This document shows, one piece after another, positions 31,955-40,977 of a stretch of DNA of 64,000 bases; position 1 is the stretch's first letter; every line of letters begins with the position of its first letter. Source of the stretch: CAYMZZ01 sp964395095 (lineage in GTDB: Bacteria; Bacteroidota; Bacteroidia; Chitinophagales; Chitinophagaceae); NCBI GenBank assembly GCA_964395095.1, contig CAYMZZ010000005.1, forward strand, positions 1 to 64,000, read 5' to 3'. The translations under genes were made by a program, and so were the position numbers. A model generated the notes under the pieces. That model was not told the DNA's origin and made no database searches. It saw only the letters and a list, made by a program, of their open reading frames with translations.

Positions 31955-32661
31955 AAATTAACTAACAATTCCATTGATCCGCCGCCACCCCCGTTCATTT
32001 TGATGCTTTCGTTTTGTTAATTCAAACCCGGTAGCTAAGGATCGGATTTTTCTTCACCCGATTTCCCGGTACGGTAGGGTGGGAAAGGAGCACTCCCGGC
32101 ACCCACCATTCGGCACAAGATTTTCGTCGCCGGCAAACAGGGCACAACCTATTAGCATTTCTTTTTACCTAATATTATTAGTATTTCAGCCACCGATTAA
32201 CGATTTGTTGTTTACTTAAATAGTTAGTATGCAATTAGTAGATTAAATAACTAATATAGAATAAGTAATAGGCTTCAATTGAATATTTATTCATAATAAA
32301 ATGAGACAAGAATCACCTATAAACCAGGCATTATTGTCAAGATTAAACAAAAGTCAATAAAATGTATATAAATATTTGGTTATTAACTAAAAATAGTGCT
32401 TAATTAAAATTTATAATTCACAAATAAAACAAATAGTCAAATTCCCGAATTTGTTCTGTCTGTTTTTTATGATAATCCATCGCAGAAAGCCACTTCCTGC
32501 GAGCCCCCTGCTTCTGTTTGCTGATCTCAGTTCTTCGCTGTATATTCATTGAACCTTTTGTAGCCAGCTTCCTGCGAAAAATTACTTCCTTCATCCTTCC
32601 TGATGACCTCCCTGGTGCGGAATAAAGCACCCCAAATCGCCAAAACGGATACTGTTACTCC
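31955..32661. other. 707-bp gap, strongly AT-rich in the middle
   Basis: No convincing gene. The stretch from about 32150 to 32450 is far more AT-rich than its surroundings, with many TAAT/ATTA words. A 70-codon open frame on the minus strand (32418-32630) has no recognisable features and poor composition. A GC-rich patch at about 32085-32105 can form a short hairpin. The gap probably holds the promoter region of the adhesin-like gene, but no TAnnTTTG box could be fixed. Confidence 0.6.
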
Positions 32662-35600
32662 ATGAGAAAGATTAGAATTGCGGGTACCCTGCTAACCTTG
32701 CTTGCTGCCTGGAACCTGTCATTTGGACAGGATTTTTCGAATAAGGGAAAAGACTTTTGGGTGGGTTATGGTTACCACGAAAGGATGAATGCGGGTGGCG
32801 GTGGTAGCCAGAATATGGTGCTCTACTTCGCTACCGAAGCCATCACTAATGTGCGGGTAGAAGTGCCCGGCACCGGTTATGTGCAGAACTATACAATTCC
32901 CGCTAATACCATTTTCACCTCCAATCCCATTCCCAAATCGGGGGCACAGGATGCCCGCCTCGACCGCGAAGGCGTGCTCAATCGGGGTATCCACATTACC
33001 AGCGACAAGCCTATCGTTGCCTATGCCCATATTTACAACATGAATGTGTCGGGTGCTACCTTGCTTTTTCCCACCAACACCCTTGGCAAGGAGTACTATT
33101 CCATCAACGCTGACCAGGTATCGAATTCCAATAATGCCAACAGTTGGTTCTATGCCATTGCGGTGGATCCCGGAATAACCACGGTTGAAATCACGCCTTC
33201 CCAAAACACACTGACCCGAACTGCCGGAGTGCCTTTTACCGTCAACCTGCAACAGGGGCAGGTAATTAATATGATGGGAATATTGACCGGTAATTTTGGT
33301 GATGAGTTTCGCGGTGTGGACCTTACCGGCTCCCGCATTCGGTCTGTAAGTTCCGGAACGGAGGGCTGTAAGCGGCTGGCGGTATTTAGTGGCAGCGGAC
33401 GCATCGCCCTGATTTGCCCGGGTGTGGGCAACACGCAAAAGTCGTCTGACAACTATATGGTGCAGGCATTCCCCAAAACCGCCTGGGGTAAAACCTATCT
33501 CACCGTTCCAACGGAACTTCTGGAAAACAACATGTTTAGGATTGCTGTGGAAGATCCCAGCACCATCGTCCGGGTCAATGGCCAGGTGATGTCACCACTC
33601 ATTAATAATTTCTATTATGAAGTGGGCCCGCTTAACAGGCCAGCCAAAATTGAAGCCGATAAACCGGTGATGGTGGCGCAGTATATTTCCAGCGCGGGCA
33701 ATTGCGGCAATACCCGGTCTGGCGAACTGGGTGATCCGGAAGTCATTTACTTGAGTCCTGTTGAACAAACGATCAACCGGGTTATCCTGAACTCTACGCC
33801 CAATCACCAGATACTTCAACACTTTATTAATGTAACCATTCCCTCAGGCGGAACAGCCATCAGTTCTTTCCGGCTTGATGGGGCAGCGCAGGGAGGGTTT
33901 GTTCCGCATCCACAAAATCCGGATTTCGCCTATGCCCGCTTCCAGGTGAATCCGGGACAACATATCCTTCAATCCGATTCGGGTTTCAGTGCTATTGCCT
34001 ATGGATATGGCAATTACGAGTCATATGGATACAATGCAGGCGCCAATGTAAAAGACCTTTATCAGTTTGTAACGGTAGATAATGAGTTCGCCTCGGTCGA
34101 TTTCCCGGCCGCCTGCAAATCGGCGCCCTTTGGACTGTCTATTAGTTTTCCCTACCAGCCCACCCGCATAGCCTGGCAGTTTAACGGCCTTTTCGCAGAT
34201 GTTTCTAACGACAATCCTGTTCCCAGTAGCACTTCCGTAGTGAATGGTCGCACCATTTATTCTTATAAACTTCCGGGAAGTTACACAGCCAATACCCCTG
34301 GTACTTACCCCATACGTGTAATAGCTGAGAACCCCACGGCTGATGGGTGTAACGGCGTTCAGGAAATTGACTACGACCTGGAAATTTTCGATCAACCCAA
34401 CGCTGATTTCAGTTTCAGCACAAATGGCTGCGTCAGTTCCCCGGTAAGCTTTACCGGTGCAGCCGACAATACCGGGGGAAGACCCCTGCAAAGTTGGTTC
34501 TGGGATTTTGGCGATGGCAACACCGATCAGTCTGGAGCCAATGTTGCCCACACCTATGCCGCGGCCAGTTCATACCAGGTTCAATATGCGGTGCTCACTG
34601 ATGTGGGATGCAAATCTGATACGGCCATCCGAACCGTTGAATTACTGGATCCCCCCATAGCCGATTTTGATATCGTGGATCCGGCATGTGCCGGAAAACC
34701 GGTATTGTTCAATGACGGGTCCTCGGCCCCATCAGGTAGCAATCTGGTGAAATGGATTTGGAATTTTGGAGACGGAACTCCGGTAGTAACGGTAAACAAC
34801 AACAACCCGCAGTCGCATAGTTTCGCAACCCCCGGTACCTATACCATCAGCCTGCAGGTGGAAACCGCCTCGGGATGTTTGAGCCAGGTATTCACCCGTA
34901 GCATCAGCATCCATCCCAATCCTGTAGTTGACTTCAATCTGCCGGCTGTCGTTTGCCTGCCCGGCGGTGAAGCCAGCTTTATCAGCCAGTCTTCTATTAG
35001 CGATGGCACCGAGTCGCAGTTTACTTATTCGTGGAATTTTGGAGATGGCGCAGCGCCGGCTGCAGTGGCCAATCCGACCCATCAGTTTTCGGCAACCGGT
35101 CCTTTCAATATCAGCTTGCAGGTTACCTCAGGCGCTGGTTGCAGCACCACGGCAACCAAATTATTGCAGACGATTTACGAAGAACCCCAGGCCGCCTTCC
35201 AGGCTGACGCCGAAATTTGTTTCGGGGATACCCTCCCATTAACTGATCAAAGTTCAGCGGCAGGAGCAACCATTACCGGTTGGACCTGGGATTTTGGTGA
35301 CGGAACCGGGTCGATTTTGCAAAATCCCCAAAAACTATATTCAGACCCTGGGCGATACACGGTTACCCTTCGTGTTGTTTCCGACAAGGGCTGCCAGTCG
35401 GTAACCCGTATAGCCACACAGGAAATAGAAGTGATGGCCCTGCCAGTGGCCGATTTTGTGCAGGTGGGCACCGCCTGTGTGGGCAGAGAAATCTGGTTCC
35501 GGGATAATGCCAGCACCGCGTCGGGTACATTAATACAATGGAACTGGACTTTTGGCAATAATGGAACTGGCCAGGCCAATCAGCCCGGGCATCAGATCGG

Positions 35601-37017
35601 AACCATATATAATCAGGTTACCGATTTCATAGTTGGCCTGCAGGTGCTCACTGATAAGGGTTGTATAAGCCAGGTGAAGCGGGATACGGTAACGGTGCAT
35701 CCCAACCCGGTAGCTTCCTTTGAAGCGGCCAGTATTTGTGTGAATGACCGGAACGCGCCGTTTGTGGATGCTTCTACCGTTAGTACCGGCAGCATCAGTA
35801 CCTGGCATTGGAATTTTGGTGATCCCAACGCCAATGCCAACAATCCCAATACAGCCAACACAGCGCAGGCAACGCACCATTATACCCTGCCGGGCACCTA
35901 TACCAGTACCCTTATTGCGGGTAGTGCCGCCGGCTGCTATGATACCACGCAGCGTACTTTCAACGTAAATGGTGCAGTGCTCACTCCCTCATTTATTGTT
36001 GATAACAACAATACTGTCTGTAGCAACCAGGAACTCATTTTGCATGATCAGTCACAAATTGATGCGGGTCGTATTATCCGTGTGGAAATATCCTGGGATA
36101 TGGCTGATCCCTCGGCGCTAACAATCGATGAGTCACCATTCCCCGGTAAGCAATACACACATCGTTATCCGGTATTCAGTAGTCCGGCCAGCAAGCAATA
36201 CAGGATACGGTATAGGGTATTTTCCGGTATTGACTGCGTGGATAGTTTTGAAGATGTGGTTACTGTTTTGGCCAGTCCGCAAATAACCATGCCGGCCGTT
36301 TCGCCCATTTGCAGCGATGCCCCATCCTTATTGCTTTCCGCTTCGGTAGCCAATAACCTCCCCGGTGCTGGCTTATTCTCCGGGCCTGGAACCAGCGGCG
36401 ATGGCATCTTCAATCCGGGTCTGGCAGGAGCGGGGCTACATCAGTTGTATTATCAATACACGGCTGGAAATGGTTGCACCGAAAAAGATAGCATCCAGGC
36501 AATCGTGAATCCCACACCGATTGCCGAGGCAGGTCCGGATAAAGTGGTCCTCGAAGGCGGAGAAGTAACACTAACACCGGTACTGATTACCGACTATCCG
36601 GTCAGCTATACATGGTCGCCAGCTACGGGCTTGAGCGACTCGAGTATTGCGATGACCATTGCTTCGCCCGCTATGGATATGGTTTATCAACTTCGGATTG
36701 AATCAGAATTTGGCTGCAGCAGCACGGATGAAGTGGCTGTCAAACTATTGAAAATGCCGGTAATTCCGAACATATTCAGTCCAAACGGTGATGGCATCAA
36801 CGACCGGTGGGTGATACCGTACCTGGAAACCTATCCCGGTTCCGTCATTCAGCTCTTTAACCGGTATGGACAACTGGTACATCGGATTGTTAATTACAGT
36901 AGTCCATGGGATGGAAGAATCAGTGGCCGTGATGCGCCGGTAGGAACCTATTACTATATAATCGATCCTCGTAATGGACGTAAGCCCATGACAGGGTTTG
37001 TAGATATAATCAGGTAA
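32662..37017 (+). CDS. Adhesin-like protein with IgGFc-binding-type N-terminus, PKD repeats and type-B T9SS domain
   Basis: 1451 residues. A signal peptide (about 1-22, ending SFG) is followed by a domain related to the N-terminus of IgGFc-binding protein (about 25-460; GKDFWVGYGYHERMN, PDFAYARFQVNPGQH). Then come five or more PKD repeats (about 575-1110), each with a WDFGDG-type core (SWFWDFGDGNTDQSG, WIWNFGDGTPVV, YSWNFGDGAAP, WTWDFGDGTGS). At the C-terminus is a gliding-motility-associated domain (about 1370-1451; PNIFSPNGDGINDRWVIP to PVGTYYYIIDPRNG), the type-B signal for the type IX system. It should be placed on the cell surface. The PorP/SprF-like gene starts three bases later, the usual partner for such proteins (compare SprB/SprF). 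An adhesion or gliding role is inferred. Confidence 0.9.
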   Translation: MRKIRIAGTLLTLLAAWNLSFGQDFSNKGKDFWVGYGYHERMNAGGGGSQNMVLYFATEAITNVRVEVPGTGYVQNYTIPANTIFTSNPIPKSGAQDARLDREGVLNRGIHITSDKPIVAYAHIYNMNVSGATLLFPTNTLGKEYYSINADQVSNSNNANSWFYAIAVDPGITTVEITPSQNTLTRTAGVPFTVNLQQGQVINMMGILTGNFGDEFRGVDLTGSRIRSVSSGTEGCKRLAVFSGSGRIALICPGVGNTQKSSDNYMVQAFPKTAWGKTYLTVPTELLENNMFRIAVEDPSTIVRVNGQVMSPLINNFYYEVGPLNRPAKIEADKPVMVAQYISSAGNCGNTRSGELGDPEVIYLSPVEQTINRVILNSTPNHQILQHFINVTIPSGGTAISSFRLDGAAQGGFVPHPQNPDFAYARFQVNPGQHILQSDSGFSAIAYGYGNYESYGYNAGANVKDLYQFVTVDNEFASVDFPAACKSAPFGLSISFPYQPTRIAWQFNGLFADVSNDNPVPSSTSVVNGRTIYSYKLPGSYTANTPGTYPIRVIAENPTADGCNGVQEIDYDLEIFDQPNADFSFSTNGCVSSPVSFTGAADNTGGRPLQSWFWDFGDGNTDQSGANVAHTYAAASSYQVQYAVLTDVGCKSDTAIRTVELLDPPIADFDIVDPACAGKPVLFNDGSSAPSGSNLVKWIWNFGDGTPVVTVNNNNPQSHSFATPGTYTISLQVETASGCLSQVFTRSISIHPNPVVDFNLPAVVCLPGGEASFISQSSISDGTESQFTYSWNFGDGAAPAAVANPTHQFSATGPFNISLQVTSGAGCSTTATKLLQTIYEEPQAAFQADAEICFGDTLPLTDQSSAAGATITGWTWDFGDGTGSILQNPQKLYSDPGRYTVTLRVVSDKGCQSVTRIATQEIEVMALPVADFVQVGTACVGREIWFRDNASTASGTLIQWNWTFGNNGTGQANQPGHQIGTIYNQVTDFIVGLQVLTDKGCISQVKRDTVTVHPNPVASFEAASICVNDRNAPFVDASTVSTGSISTWHWNFGDPNANANNPNTANTAQATHHYTLPGTYTSTLIAGSAAGCYDTTQRTFNVNGAVLTPSFIVDNNNTVCSNQELILHDQSQIDAGRIIRVEISWDMADPSALTIDESPFPGKQYTHRYPVFSSPASKQYRIRYRVFSGIDCVDSFEDVVTVLASPQITMPAVSPICSDAPSLLLSASVANNLPGAGLFSGPGTSGDGIFNPGLAGAGLHQLYYQYTAGNGCTEKDSIQAIVNPTPIAEAGPDKVVLEGGEVTLTPVLITDYPVSYTWSPATGLSDSSIAMTIASPAMDMVYQLRIESEFGCSSTDEVAVKLLKMPVIPNIFSPNGDGINDRWVIPYLETYPGSVIQLFNRYGQLVHRIVNYSSPWDGRISGRDAPVGTYYYIIDPRNGRKPMTGFVDIIR

Positions 37018-37020
37018 GTT

Positions 37021-38058
37021 ATGAAAAAGTGTAGCTTGTTGTTAACAGCATTTATTTCCTTCCTGGGAGCCTGTGCCCAGCAAAGGGCTCATTATACGCA
37101 GTATGTGCTGAATAATTATATCCTGAACCCTGCTTTGTCTGGAATTGAGAACTATACGGATGTAAAGCTGAGTGTTCGCGATCAGTGGGCGGGCATCAAT
37201 GGAGCGCCCCGTACCACCTATTTCAGCATACATGGACCGCTCGGTAAACAGGACTATAAAACAACGGCCACTTCCTACCAGGTGCCGGGCGAAAATCCGA
37301 GAGGCCGGGCTTATTGGGAAAACTATACCGCATCGGAACCCCATCATGGCATAGGGCTCAGTGTAGTGAATGATCGCACCGGTAATTTCAATCGCTTCAC
37401 CAGTACCATCAGTTATGCATATCATCTGGGGCTTACACCCAGGCTGAACCTGGCTGGAGGCTTTGCCGCAGGCATCACCTCGGTAGGTTTAAATGCAGAT
37501 GGCAAGGCTTTTTTTGGCGCCAATCCCGCCGATCCCGCCATCGGTGGAACCACCGCCGAGGAGCTGCGAAAGATCAAACCCGATTTATCGGTAGGTCTAT
37601 GGCTGTATTCAGCCAACTTCTTTGCGGGCGTATCCGCACAACAGGTGATTCCGCAAAAACTTGCTTTTGTAGATGATGCCAATTTTCAGCAAACGGGTAA
37701 ACTGGTACCACATGTTTTCCTGACCGCCGGATATCGGTTTCTGCTCAACGACGATATCAATGCCGTGCCTTCTGTGATGGTTAAATATATCAATGGTGCT
37801 TTTAAGAACAATTACCAGGGTGAAGTGAATCTCAAATTACAGTATCGGGATATGCTTTGGCTGGGGGGTAGCGTCAGGCAGTTCGACGGTTTTGCCGCAA
37901 TGGCCGGGCTCAACGTGGGTAATACCTTCAATATTGGGTATGCTTACGATTTTACTACCACTAATTTGCGAACCTATAGCCGCGGTACACATGAACTTAT
38001 TATCGGATTTCTGATTGGTAACCGGTATGGGGATACTTGTCCGAGGAATGTGTGGTAA
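37021..38058 (+). CDS. PorP/SprF-family T9SS membrane protein
   Basis: 345 residues. A signal peptide with Cys (LGACAQ) is followed by the PorP/SprF signature AHYTQYVLNNYILNPALSGIENYTDVKLSVRDQW. The rest is a 14-strand-like outer-membrane barrel. Proteins of this family attach or help export type-B cargo, and the upstream gene encodes exactly such a cargo. The three-base gap indicates one transcript. A heptamer array starts within ten bases of the stop. Confidence 0.92.
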   Translation: MKKCSLLLTAFISFLGACAQQRAHYTQYVLNNYILNPALSGIENYTDVKLSVRDQWAGINGAPRTTYFSIHGPLGKQDYKTTATSYQVPGENPRGRAYWENYTASEPHHGIGLSVVNDRTGNFNRFTSTISYAYHLGLTPRLNLAGGFAAGITSVGLNADGKAFFGANPADPAIGGTTAEELRKIKPDLSVGLWLYSANFFAGVSAQQVIPQKLAFVDDANFQQTGKLVPHVFLTAGYRFLLNDDINAVPSVMVKYINGAFKNNYQGEVNLKLQYRDMLWLGGSVRQFDGFAAMAGLNVGNTFNIGYAYDFTTTNLRTYSRGTHELIIGFLIGNRYGDTCPRNVW

Positions 38059-38067
38059 GGGGAGTTG

Positions 38068-38120
38068 TAAGTTTTAAGTTGTAAGTTTTAAGTTGTAAGT
38101 TGTAAGTGGGAAGTAGATAG
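38068..38120 (+). repeat. Heptamer array after the PorP-like gene
   Basis: Six TAAG anchors at 38068, 38075, 38082, 38089, 38096 and 38103, then GAAG at 38110 and ATAG at 38117, all 7 nt apart. The stop codon itself also reads TAAG. It is paired with the opposite array at 38178-38219, about 57 bp away. Confidence 0.88.
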
Positions 38121-38177
38121 TAGGATGTGGAAAATTGTGCGCAGTTGATAGCAAATGTATATAACTACCAATCCGAA

Positions 38178-38219
38178 CTTAAAACTTAAAACTTAAAACT
38201 TAGAACTTAAAACTCTTAA
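38178..38219 (-). repeat. Heptamer array after the M56 peptidase gene
   Basis: CTTA anchors at 38178, 38185, 38192, 38199, 38206 and CTCT at 38213, 7 nt apart. On the minus strand it begins directly after the M56 gene's TAA. Both genes end at this inverted pair. Confidence 0.88.
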
Positions 38220-38220
38220 A

Positions 38221-39978
38221 TTAAAGCTCCACCACTTTCCTTTCCTTCATCTCCTTCAATCTCTTCACCAATTGTTCCAGTTGAATCCTTTTGGCTGTTA
38301 CGGCTTCGAGGGTTATGTCGGTGTCGGGAATGGATTTGGAATCCACTTTATGCAATTCCCTTTCGAGGTCGGTAAGGTTGGCGATCGCAACATCATACAC
38401 GCGATTAAGGCTGTCGAGGCGGATGAGGGATACAGATTTCTCCAGTCCGGCGTTCAACTGTTGCCAGTCAATTTGAGCGTAGGCCTGACGAAGCCGGCCT
38501 TCCAGTTTTTCCCAGTCAGCCTTCTGGGCTTCCTTGTCCAATTGCTGGCGAACCAATTCTTTTTCAGCAGAGGAGAAGGCATCGGCAATAGATTTCTCTA
38601 AAGCCTTCCACTGCACTTCGGTTAATACTTTTTGCGTGGCTTCCAGGGCTTTTTGGATCTCGGCTTCCTGCTCACGGGTCAGTATCTGTTCCCGTTGATC
38701 CACAAAGCTCAACATGCTTTGCAGCAGCGCATCATTAGTTATCGAAGCCAAATCCGGAATTTCGGCCTCTGGTATCACTGATTCTTCTGCTTCTGCCGCA
38801 GAAGCTGCGCTCTTCGAGGAGGGTTTGTCTTCAGCAACGGCTATTGTATTGATCGTTATATCCGAACTTTTTTCAGGCATGTTGGACTCGTCGGCTATTT
38901 CAGTCCTATTGCTGTTTCGGGAATTGGAATAGTAGCCGCTGAAATCAGAGATATCGGATATATTGGCGAAACTGGTATAACCACCATCGGTATTGGAAGC
39001 CTGTTTGGGTGCATTGGATTGAAGCAGGTAATGCATACCGGCCATGCAGAATAAGGCAATCAATATACCAGCCAGTCGCATACCCGTAAAACTGTTGGCT
39101 TTGCGAACACCCAGAATATTTTCGATTCTTCCCAGAAGTTGGTGCTTATTCGCACCGGACGCAGCTACTGCCATCGACTGCCGCAGACTACCCGAACCTT
39201 GCTCTATAGCGAGCAGGGCACTGGCATAGCCATGCGCGTCGTAAGGAAACTGCATCACCAGTTCGTCACAACTTTTTTCTCTTTCTGCCTCCACGATCCG
39301 GACAAATGCTTTGACAAATGGATTAAAATAGAGTAAGGTTTGTATAAGCCGAACCAGGAGATTCAACAGGTAATCGGCACGACGGATATGGGCGAGTTCG
39401 TGTAACAAAACCGCTTCTACCTGTTCGGTTCCCAGGTTATTTACCGCAGCAATCGGCAACAGAATAATGGGTCGGAGATAACCAATAGTAACCGGGGAAT
39501 GTACCAGATCAGACACCCACAATTCCACTTTTTTCTGAATACCCATTTGTGCCGATAATTTCTGCACAAAAAGCCGCAACCCTACATCCGCCTTGAACAG
39601 GGAATGGGTGCGGATGATCTGCACATACCGATAATTGCGGATAAAACGAAGCACAGGTATTGTTAACAACAACAGGTACAGGATGGATGCGAAGGGTAAT
39701 GCCTGCTCCAGCATCGTATACCATCCCGAGTTGGCACTCAGCAGAGGAAAAGGAGAAGCCGGTTGAATATTGTAGTTTGAGTAAATAGATCCCAGCGTGT
39801 AGGCAAACCAGGCAAAGCCGGCCAGCAAGGATCCCGTAGCGAGTGCGCTACGGGTAGATGCCTTCAACCGGGGCATAAATAATATCAGGACCTGGTAAGC
39901 AATCCATAGCAGGGCCATCTGCCAAATGCTGTGAAGCACGGCCCAGCCCAGCGCTTGTAAAAACTCGGATTGGTTCAT
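38221..39978 (-). CDS. M56-family (BlaR1-like) membrane metallopeptidase
   Basis: 585 residues. Three hydrophobic segments near the N-terminus (about 12-35, 45-65, 92-112) and the zinc motif HELAH at 193-197 in AVLLHELAHIRRADYL, with the third ligand Glu in VEAEREKSCDELV. A fourth membrane segment follows near residue 300 (LAGILIALFCMAGMHYLL). In BlaR1/MecR1 this fold senses beta-lactams and cleaves the repressor. Here there is no penicillin-binding sensor domain. Instead the C-terminal 270 residues are polar, with a long charged coiled-coil-like part (about 420-585). The signal sensed is unknown. It is 23 bp downstream of its BlaI-type repressor gene, giving the standard two-gene module. Confidence 0.9.
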   Translation of the reverse strand: MNQSEFLQALGWAVLHSIWQMALLWIAYQVLILFMPRLKASTRSALATGSLLAGFAWFAYTLGSIYSNYNIQPASPFPLLSANSGWYTMLEQALPFASILYLLLLTIPVLRFIRNYRYVQIIRTHSLFKADVGLRLFVQKLSAQMGIQKKVELWVSDLVHSPVTIGYLRPIILLPIAAVNNLGTEQVEAVLLHELAHIRRADYLLNLLVRLIQTLLYFNPFVKAFVRIVEAEREKSCDELVMQFPYDAHGYASALLAIEQGSGSLRQSMAVAASGANKHQLLGRIENILGVRKANSFTGMRLAGILIALFCMAGMHYLLQSNAPKQASNTDGGYTSFANISDISDFSGYYSNSRNSNRTEIADESNMPEKSSDITINTIAVAEDKPSSKSAASAAEAEESVIPEAEIPDLASITNDALLQSMLSFVDQREQILTREQEAEIQKALEATQKVLTEVQWKALEKSIADAFSSAEKELVRQQLDKEAQKADWEKLEGRLRQAYAQIDWQQLNAGLEKSVSLIRLDSLNRVYDVAIANLTDLERELHKVDSKSIPDTDITLEAVTAKRIQLEQLVKRLKEMKERKVVEL

Positions 39979-40001
39979 GGCAATTGGAATCGTTGGTTCG
40001 G

Positions 40002-40385
40002 TTATTTGGTTTTCATCTCATTCAGCAGCGCCTGAATCTTGTCTATTTCTTCAGGGCTTGCCTTATGTTCGCCCAGCGCCTGTATCACCAATTGGGTAGG
40101 TGACCCGCCAAAAAGGCTATCGATCATCTTGCCCAGTAAATGTTTTTGTGTCTTTTCTTTGTTTACCGAAGGTTGGTAAACGTGGGTGCGCATGGAATCA
40201 TCTCTTTTCACCAGGCCCTTTTCATGCATGATCTGCATCAGCTTCAGGGTGGTGGTATAGCCCACATCCTTGGTGGCGGTGAGCTCTTCATGTACTTCGC
40301 GCACAGTTGCAACTCCTTTATTCCAAAGTATTTGCAGAATTTCCAGCTCGCTCTCTGTCGGCTTCAAAGACTTAGTTGTTGTCAT
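40002..40385 (-). CDS. BlaI/MecI/CopY-family repressor
   Basis: 127 residues, usual size. Winged-helix DNA-binding domain with LKPTESELEILQILWNKGVATVREVHEEL and YTTTLKLMQIMHEKGLVKRD, followed by a dimerisation region. In the paradigm the repressor binds a dyad in its own promoter and is cut when the M56 partner is activated. I start at the ATG at 40385. The longer reading to 40466 would include the promoter and operator. A dyad TATACGA-N6-TCGTATA lies just upstream. Confidence 0.93.
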   Translation of the reverse strand: MTTTKSLKPTESELEILQILWNKGVATVREVHEELTATKDVGYTTTLKLMQIMHEKGLVKRDDSMRTHVYQPSVNKEKTQKHLLGKMIDSLFGGSPTQLVIQALGEHKASPEEIDKIQALLNEMKTK

Positions 40386-40404
40386 GGCTTCCGGTTTTGC
40401 AAAA

Positions 40405-40428
40405 CGAATATACGACCTTTTTCGTATA
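40405..40428 (-). promoter_or_regulatory. Promoter and probable operator of the BlaI/M56 operon
   Basis: On the minus strand TATATTCG (40405-40412) resembles the -7 box TAnnTTTG. It overlaps a perfect 7-bp inverted repeat TATACGA (409-415) / TCGTATA (422-428) with a 6-bp centre. A BlaI-type dimer would block the promoter from this place. Confidence 0.65.
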
Positions 40429-40481
40429 AAATCCAAATGGGGGTGGATTTTAAGGTTTTTTAACATTGGAAGCAGGGCGAG

Positions 40482-40544
40482 TTTAGCGTTTAAAGTTTAG
40501 GGTTTAAGGTTTAATGGTTTAAACCCTAAACTTTAAACTCTAAA
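40482..40544. repeat. Self-inverted heptamer array TTTANNG
   Basis: TTTA anchors at 40482, 40489, 40496, 40503 and 40510 (7 nt apart, then one 8-nt step), running straight into the inverse: TAAAC anchors at 40520, 40527, 40534 and 40541. The two halves can form a long AT-rich hairpin. Confidence 0.85.
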
Positions 40545-40569
40545 CTTTCCGCCATAGACATTCTACCAA

Positions 40570-40595
40570 ACGTATAACGTAAAACGTACTACGTA
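40570..40595. repeat. Heptamer array ACGTANN
   Basis: ACGTA anchors at 40570, 40577, 40584 and 40591, exactly 7 nt apart. Read on the other strand the words are TACGTTT and TACGTTA, i.e. the TAAG words of other arrays with A changed to C. Confidence 0.8.
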
Positions 40596-40604
40596 CGACT
40601 TCTC

Positions 40605-40916
40605 TCACCTCCACCTTCTCCATTCTCGATACTGCCTGTGTTTATGCCATGACCTATTCATGTATCTCCGGTCGAGATAGTATCGGTTGCCCGGGCCGCG
40701 CCAATAAATATAGCCTTGCGGGTGACGGTAAAAATATCGGCCGTCGTGGTAGCGTGTAACCACCAGTCCGGGTCCCGCATGAAGAATTAAGGATACACTG
40801 GTGCGTGCAGGGGGTGGGGGCGGGTAGGAGCGGTATTGACGCCCGCTTCCACAACTGCTGATGATTGCCGCTACTGCCAGCAATGCAACCGCTTGTACAA
40901 TTCTTTTTCTGTTCAT
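40605..40916 (-). CDS. Small lipoprotein rich in Tyr, Arg and His
   Basis: 103 residues. Signal segment with lipobox (AIISSCGSG), a PPPPP stretch, then a C-terminal half rich in Arg, Tyr, His and Trp (YHDGRYFYRHPQGYIYW, HKHRQYREWRRW). Many Bacteroidota carry similar short 'YXRHPxGYxYWxG' proteins of unknown function. The composition suggests metal or polyanion binding, which is inference only. Divergent from the gene at 40978. Confidence 0.7.
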   Translation of the reverse strand: MNRKRIVQAVALLAVAAIISSCGSGRQYRSYPPPPPARTSVSLILHAGPGLVVTRYHDGRYFYRHPQGYIYWRGPGNRYYLDRRYMNRSWHKHRQYREWRRWR

Positions 40917-40977
40917 GGGTAATGCGTTTATTTTAGGACGGCAATGGGCTAGCCAAAAAAACTTAAACTCTGTTAAT

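Noticed and set aside
32418..32630. 70-codon open frame on the minus strand in the AT-rich gap
   Set aside because: No start signal, no recognisable family, unusual composition; most likely chance.
40386..40466. N-terminal extension of the BlaI-type repressor (27 residues)
   Set aside because: It would cover the promoter and the dyad operator, and the family starts at the downstream ATG.
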